From Viridibacillus sp050278625 (GTDB lineage: Bacteria > Bacillota > Bacilli > Bacillales_A > Planococcaceae), in assembly GCF_050278625.1 (NCBI RefSeq), contig NZ_JBNNTI010000004.1, forward strand, positions 1 through 64,000: DNA of 64,000 bases, read 5' to 3'. Shown piece by piece: positions 59,979 through 64,000 of the stretch. The notes under the pieces are model-generated. The model was not told where the DNA came from and made no database searches. It was given only the letters and a program-made list of their open reading frames with translations. Each line of letters opens with the position of its first letter. The stretch's first letter is position 1. A program made the position numbers and the translations under genes.

Positions 59979-61724
59979 TTAATGAATATATTGCTTTTTA
60001 CTGTTCACTATAATTTGTTTTAACGTTGTTAGTTTACCAATGACTACTTGTGAAAGTTCAGCCAGTTCTATTAAGTATTCTTCAGCAAGTGCTTGGTTAC
60101 CATTGTTATATGCATGTACTGCTTTTTTGGCAACTTCATGTACTAACGCATGTGGCTTTTCTAACTCTTTATAAGCAGGCTCTGTACCTAACAATTCCTT
60201 CCCTTTGCCGTGATACCATACGCCAAGACGGGAATCTTTGTGCGATGAAATATCATGTTCACTCATTTGTTCAAAGCCGAGCATTAAGTTATAAATTCTC
60301 CAACGCCATAATAAATGATCTGTAATAGTTAATTCAATTATGTCTTCTTGACTAATAATAAAGTTTTTTGAAATGGTTTCTGTACGATAGTGATTAATCA
60401 TTTTGCTTAATTCGTATATTTCCTGACCAGTTTTATAGGAAATATCTTTACTACGGCTTGAATTTTCGGCAATATTCTTATTACGAATTGTAATATCATT
60501 TGCAGCAGACGCCTGTTGATGTGTAGTACTAGCAATTTCCTTAAAATGCATCCCCTGTTGTTGTAATGCAACGTTTAAATCTGCTAAAGCCGTAGAGATA
60601 TTCGCTGTATCATTTACACCACGGTGCAAGTCCTCTGCTGACTTCTTCGTAAGTGTATCAATATTATTCGTGATTTCTAAGAGCTTTTGAATATCATTAT
60701 GAATTGATAGAACAGACGATTTTGTATTATCTGCTAGTTTACGAACCTCTTCTGCAACAACAGCAAAACCTTTACCGGATTCTCCAGCACGAGCAGCTTC
60801 AATTGACGCATTTAACGCTAATAAATTTGTTTGTTCTGCAATCCCTTTAATGAATTCCATTAATTGAGAGACACTTTTCACACGATCAACTAGCTCAGTC
60901 ACGTTATCCTGTACCTGATGCTGCCCCTCATCTGTCGTTTTTAATAATTGAGTTACATTTTGTAAGGCATCAATACCATTATGTAATTCTTCCAATGAAG
61001 ATTGAGTATGCTTTGAAACTTCTCCTACGGATGCTGCAATTTCATCAACACTCGCATCTAATTGCTCCATAGATGCGTTCGCCGACAAAACGTCTAACTC
61101 CTGTCTTTCTTGGAATTGAATTAAGTTTTTAATCTGATCTAATTGCACATTATATTTAATAATTTCTCCCAACCCACTTACAATGGATCCAGCTTGTATT
61201 TCTATATAAGTTTCAACAATAAGCTGTTGATCAATCGTAACAATACTATCGTAAGCAAGTAACACATCTAGCATCTTCTTTCGGTCTTTTGGGAATGCCT
61301 CAACAATTAGAGGAATAATAAATTGATTGATAAGTGTGTATGCTGAAATCATCCAGTTAGGTAATACACCTATTTTGGCATGAGTATAAGCAATTTTCCT
61401 TCTACGGAAAATATAATTTAAATCTAATTCATCTTGAAAAATGCTCATAAAATGCTTATGAATTAATTTTTTCAGTTTATCTACAGAAGAATATTGGTCG
61501 ATTACTTCTTTAAACTCATCAATTTGCATTAAACGATCGTAGAACTTATCTAAAATCATTTCGTGGTTCTTCTCGTAAATATCCTGTAACTCACCGACAG
61601 ATTCCCTACCCACTTGTGATAATCCTAAAAAGTTCAGTTTTTCCTGAAAACGTTCATTGGAAATAATATCTGAACCAGGTGTAGATGAAAAATATTGATA
61701 ATGACCTTTCGTTTTACCAAACAT
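59979..61724 (-). CDS. hemAT: Globin-coupled chemoreceptor (HemAT-like) with C-terminal CZB domain
   Basis: A 581-aa soluble chemoreceptor. Residues ~25-180 form a globin sensor; His115 (IAYTHAKIGVLPNWM) is in the place of the heme-binding His123 of B. subtilis HemAT. The signalling domain (~205-450) has the hairpin QTNLLALNASIEAARAGESG. Residues ~465-570 look like a chemoreceptor zinc-binding (CZB) domain: H470, then DSRLGVWY where CxLGxW is expected (Ser498 replaces Cys), then H525-x3-H529. B. subtilis HemAT (about 430 aa) lacks this domain. Confidence 0.88.
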   Translation of the reverse strand: MFGKTKGHYQYFSSTPGSDIISNERFQEKLNFLGLSQVGRESVGELQDIYEKNHEMILDKFYDRLMQIDEFKEVIDQYSSVDKLKKLIHKHFMSIFQDELDLNYIFRRRKIAYTHAKIGVLPNWMISAYTLINQFIIPLIVEAFPKDRKKMLDVLLAYDSIVTIDQQLIVETYIEIQAGSIVSGLGEIIKYNVQLDQIKNLIQFQERQELDVLSANASMEQLDASVDEIAASVGEVSKHTQSSLEELHNGIDALQNVTQLLKTTDEGQHQVQDNVTELVDRVKSVSQLMEFIKGIAEQTNLLALNASIEAARAGESGKGFAVVAEEVRKLADNTKSSVLSIHNDIQKLLEITNNIDTLTKKSAEDLHRGVNDTANISTALADLNVALQQQGMHFKEIASTTHQQASAANDITIRNKNIAENSSRSKDISYKTGQEIYELSKMINHYRTETISKNFIISQEDIIELTITDHLLWRWRIYNLMLGFEQMSEHDISSHKDSRLGVWYHGKGKELLGTEPAYKELEKPHALVHEVAKKAVHAYNNGNQALAEEYLIELAELSQVVIGKLTTLKQIIVNSKKQYIH

Positions 61725-61982
61725 ATATATCCCCTTTGTATTCTTAATATTTTCACAATCTACAGCGACATTTCGACTAATAAAATCTTCATTTACACTT
61801 AAAATGCAGTTTCTACTATTCCCACGAGTTAAACGAGTAGTATATTAATACCATTAACTTCCAACCTAATGGTCTATACCGCCCATGATTAACATATAGC
61901 AAAAAGTACCAAATAATCAATGGTTCATTAAAATGTTCACAAATTATTCTTTTCTCGAGATAATTAGGACAATATTTCCACA

Positions 61983-62013
61983 AAAAAATCGAGCATCTTA
62001 GAGAAGCTCGATT
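61983..62013 (-). terminator. Terminator-like hairpin upstream of hemAT
   Basis: ATCGAGC/GCTCGAT stem followed by TTTTTTTG on the minus strand. It lies between the candidate small RNA and hemAT and would block read-through. Confidence 0.75.
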
Positions 62014-62123
62014 TAAAACGTAAACGCACTATCGTATTCTGTTAGATATCTACTTGCCTATCGATTCAACTTCCAATTAGAATAAGCACCTTTAATTCAG
62101 TTACGTTATCGACATTCTTTTTT

Positions 62124-62257
62124 TCAAAAAAAATAACCGTCCCCTCCACAAAAGGTTTGACGGTTATCTCTGACCTCAGACCAACCACTTTTTCTGTGGT
62201 TACTAGTCACTAAACTGAACGTTCGCAGCGTTCGGTCTTTTTATGTTATGCTTTTCT
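62124..62257 (-). ncRNA. Candidate structured small RNA (~134 nt)
   Basis: A promoter (TTGAAA 62287-62292, 17-bp spacer, TATAAT 62264-62269) leads into a segment that can fold into a three-way junction: AGACC/GGTCT closing stem, GAACG/CGTTC and AACCAC/GTGGTT side stems. It ends in a terminator (ATAACCGTC/GACGGTTAT plus eight T). No ORF of note lies inside. The nearest gene on that strand begins 400 nt away behind another terminator, so a free-standing RNA is more likely than a leader. No known family recognised. Confidence 0.6.
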
Positions 62258-62263
62258 ATCCTT

Positions 62264-62292
62264 ATTATACAATTCTGTCAATTGATTTTCAA
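62264..62292 (-). promoter_or_regulatory. Promoter of the candidate small RNA
   Basis: TTGAAA and TATAAT with an exact 17-bp spacer on the minus strand. The spacer also contains TTGACA, but at wrong spacing for this -10. Confidence 0.7.
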
Positions 62293-62335
62293 GAAATGGG
62301 TTTTATCCCCTTATATATATAATAGTAATGTTCTA

Positions 62336-63562
62336 TTATTTAGGCGACAATACTTTGTCATCGAAAGTTACAATCACAATCTCAGCATTTGTGATGCTTG
62401 GTAACGATTTTGCCATCAATGGTGAATGGTATGCAGAAATTTTCATACCTGGCTTTAATTCAGTTTCCCCACCCAACATCGGGATTACTTTTGTATCTTT
62501 CAAGATATTCAGAATTACATAGTTGTCTGTAGATTGATCAGATCCAACATTGACATACACTTGCCCTTTCGTCGTACTATTCGATGCAACGATTGTACCC
62601 TCAACTTTATTGTATTCCATTTCTTTCACAACAATTTTATCGGCATGTGTTTGAGCTGGGTAGACCATTGTCATCATTTCACCGTAGTAGGTATCCACAC
62701 GAACATCAGTCTTCAACGCTGCTAACCTTAGTACGTTACCTGCTTGGTTGACGATTTGGGTGTTCTCATCCACCGATAGAATTACATAATTTACTCCTCC
62801 CTTTTTCATCGGATCCCCGATTACGGTGAACTTGTTATTTGCTACATTCGTAATAATGCCGTTTGTTCCTATAGCTTCCTTTTGAACCTCTTTTTCAGTT
62901 GCCAAGTTAACCACGACATAGTCAGTTGTTGATTGAGCGGAAATACTCATCGTAACAGCTGGTCCATAGAATGCTTTGACAGTCATACCTGGCTGGATGG
63001 CACTTACTTTGATTGCTTTTCCATTCTGGTCTAATATCTGAGCTTTATCAGCGAAATGCAAAACAATCGTATTCTTGTTCGAAGTATAGATATCTGTCCC
63101 GTCTACGACAATCCCACTTTCTTTCACTTCAGATACTGTGCCATTAATTCCTGTAAAGTTCTGATCTTGAACAACAAGCTTTAGTGCTTTTCCACGCGCT
63201 GGAAGGCTCTTCGTAATTTTAGGATTATAAAATGCCTTAACAGTCTTCTTTTCATCGATAATCTTTTTTAATGACACTTTTTTGCCTTTGGGATCAGTTA
63301 TTTTTGTACTTTTGGTAATTGATAGAATTATTTCACTTTGATCAGTCGTAGCAAGCCCATGACCTGTTACTGTAATAAATTCACCAGTTTTATCATGTAC
63401 GAAATTTGTTATTTGACCTATTGTACCTGGAGCAGCTTTTACATTATTCTGGGCCATCACGTGACCATATTGAATTGGCTTGGCTAGAATGCTTTGTGCG
63501 CTTGTTGAAGCCGGGAGCGTAGCCATCAATAATATAGATGCTGTTACTAATACTTTTTTCAT
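62336..63562 (-). CDS. Secreted protein of four tandem repeats, unknown function
   Basis: A 408-aa exported protein. A Sec signal peptide (MKKVLVTASILLMATLPAST, cleavage near SAQS) is followed by four repeats of about 85 residues (roughly 47-126, 135-215, 226-308, 314-400). Each repeat has the pattern GTI..V........I.L.....T.I.D..GK...L..I..G..VKAFY.P..T.S.PA....D.IVV; key stretches are VKAFYNPKITKSLPA, VKAFYGPAVTMSISA, VDTYYGEMMTMVYPA and ISAYHSPLMAKSLPS. No known catalytic motif. Start chosen by GGAGGG and the signal peptide. Confidence 0.82.
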   Translation of the reverse strand: MKKVLVTASILLMATLPASTSAQSILAKPIQYGHVMAQNNVKAAPGTIGQITNFVHDKTGEFITVTGHGLATTDQSEIILSITKSTKITDPKGKKVSLKKIIDEKKTVKAFYNPKITKSLPARGKALKLVVQDQNFTGINGTVSEVKESGIVVDGTDIYTSNKNTIVLHFADKAQILDQNGKAIKVSAIQPGMTVKAFYGPAVTMSISAQSTTDYVVVNLATEKEVQKEAIGTNGIITNVANNKFTVIGDPMKKGGVNYVILSVDENTQIVNQAGNVLRLAALKTDVRVDTYYGEMMTMVYPAQTHADKIVVKEMEYNKVEGTIVASNSTTKGQVYVNVGSDQSTDNYVILNILKDTKVIPMLGGETELKPGMKISAYHSPLMAKSLPSITNAEIVIVTFDDKVLSPK

Positions 63563-63890
63563 TTTATATCCCTCCATTAAAAGAAATAGAATTTTAACTC
63601 CGTACCTTTTATACCTATTTTCTACACAGCACCAGCTGGAACAATGTGAACTGAATAATTTAATTGCTCGTTCGTATAAAACATAGATAAATTCTAATTT
63701 ATTTACATCATATAATTTCACTTGTCATTCATTTTATATATTTAAGGAAATCATCTGTCACATTAGAATTGTAAATTAGCTGCACCTTTACAACCAAATT
63801 ATACCATCGTATATATATTTAAGGGAAATATTAGAACACTAATTCCTTATCTGGTAAAATAAAGATAACTAGTTATGCAGGTCGGGCGGT
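63563..63890. other. Non-coding stretch upstream of the toxin gene
   Basis: About 330 bp, AT-rich, with no supported gene. It should hold the promoter of the repeat protein (minus) and of the toxin-like gene (plus); no clean consensus pair was found. Confidence 0.4.
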
Positions 63891-63922
63891 TGGTCACTTC
63901 CAATGGATTGGAGGTGATACTA

Positions 63923-64000
63923 TTGACTACTTACGAAACAATGAGCTTATTGATTCAACTCTCTGTTGGATGGGTAGCTTTCATTTCCGTTTTGTTGTCG
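63923..64000 (+). CDS. Holin-like type I toxin, partial (cut by window end)
   Basis: An ORF starting TTG at 63923 with GGAGGTGA 5 nt upstream: MTTYETMSLLIQLSVGWVAF then ISVLLS, open to the window end (26 codons seen). The MTTYE-[x]-[ML]-SLLI start and the hydrophobic helix are typical of the small putative holin-like toxins (BsrG/TxpA-like group), usually 30-45 aa. TCACTTCC upstream is complementary to GGAGGTGA, so the ribosome site may be masked in RNA, as described for such toxins. An antisense RNA would be expected past the window. Confidence 0.72.
   Translation, partial: MTTYETMSLLIQLSVGWVAFISVLLS

Overview
This is low-GC Firmicutes chromosome. Gene content and order point to a spore-forming member of Bacillales, probably Lysinibacillus/Viridibacillus-like Planococcaceae. 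The evidence is strong AGGAGG ribosome sites, frequent TTG and GTG starts, a gamma-type spore protein, PdaA (spore cortex), MreBH, PerR, a TPP riboswitch, and local gene order that mirrors the Bacillus subtilis ygxA-ygzB-perR-bcp...ygaD-ygaC-sspE...mutY-yfhP...yfhJ-yfhH-recX-yfhF block beside an rRNA operon. A cluster that looks suited to D-aspartate cross-bridge synthesis fits the Lys-D-Asp wall type known in Lysinibacillus. All calls are from reading the sequence; no database search was run.

Layout. 1-400: 5' end of a 16S rRNA gene reading leftwards, with leader and two promoters. 0.4-5.3 kb: ygxA, ygzB, perR, a 2-hydroxyacid dehydrogenase, bcp and a YgaE-like membrane protein; PerR-type operators precede perR and possibly bcp. 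5.3-11 kb: five-gene peptide ABC importer operon in appDFABC order, with a terminator-like hairpin after the binding-protein gene. 11-21 kb: conserved housekeeping block (ABC exporter, ygaC, sspE, mutY, yfhP, yfhJ, yfhH, recX, yfhF, pdaA, rlmCD). 21-28.8 kb: a chemoreceptor, a methyltransferase, a D,D-carboxypeptidase, an MFS transporter with a leader that looks like an attenuator, an SE1561-family protein and class I fumarase.

29-37 kb: a P1B-4 ATPase (PfeT type) with a near-perfect Per box and a Fur-like box, an internally deleted IS3-family element lodged in the loop of its terminator, yihY/ytxH, an alanine symporter, DUF1128, and pseudouridine catabolism (psuK-psuG). 37-48.5 kb: IS1182-type remnant and a GC-rich dispersed repeat, motAB, an M29 aminopeptidase, mreBH, a beta-carbonic anhydrase, pepF, PPK2, a TspO-like protein, map, and thiT behind a TPP riboswitch. 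48.8-51 kb is a decaying zone: a broken M20 peptidase gene, two small proteins, and a nested tandem repeat (about 21 bp inside about 226 bp) containing a 96-base assembly gap.

51-64 kb: a second M29 aminopeptidase and a DEAD-box helicase; then racemase, D-aspartate-ligase-like ATP-grasp enzyme, C39-peptidase lipoprotein and asparagine synthetase; an FbpA-like small protein, a VanZ protein, a globin-coupled chemoreceptor fused to a CZB domain, a probable structured small RNA, a secreted protein built of four repeats, and the start of a holin-like type I toxin gene cut by the window end.

The regulatory themes that link genes are peroxide/iron control (PerR with pfeT and perhaps bcp) and RNA-level control (TPP riboswitch, transporter leader, importer attenuator).
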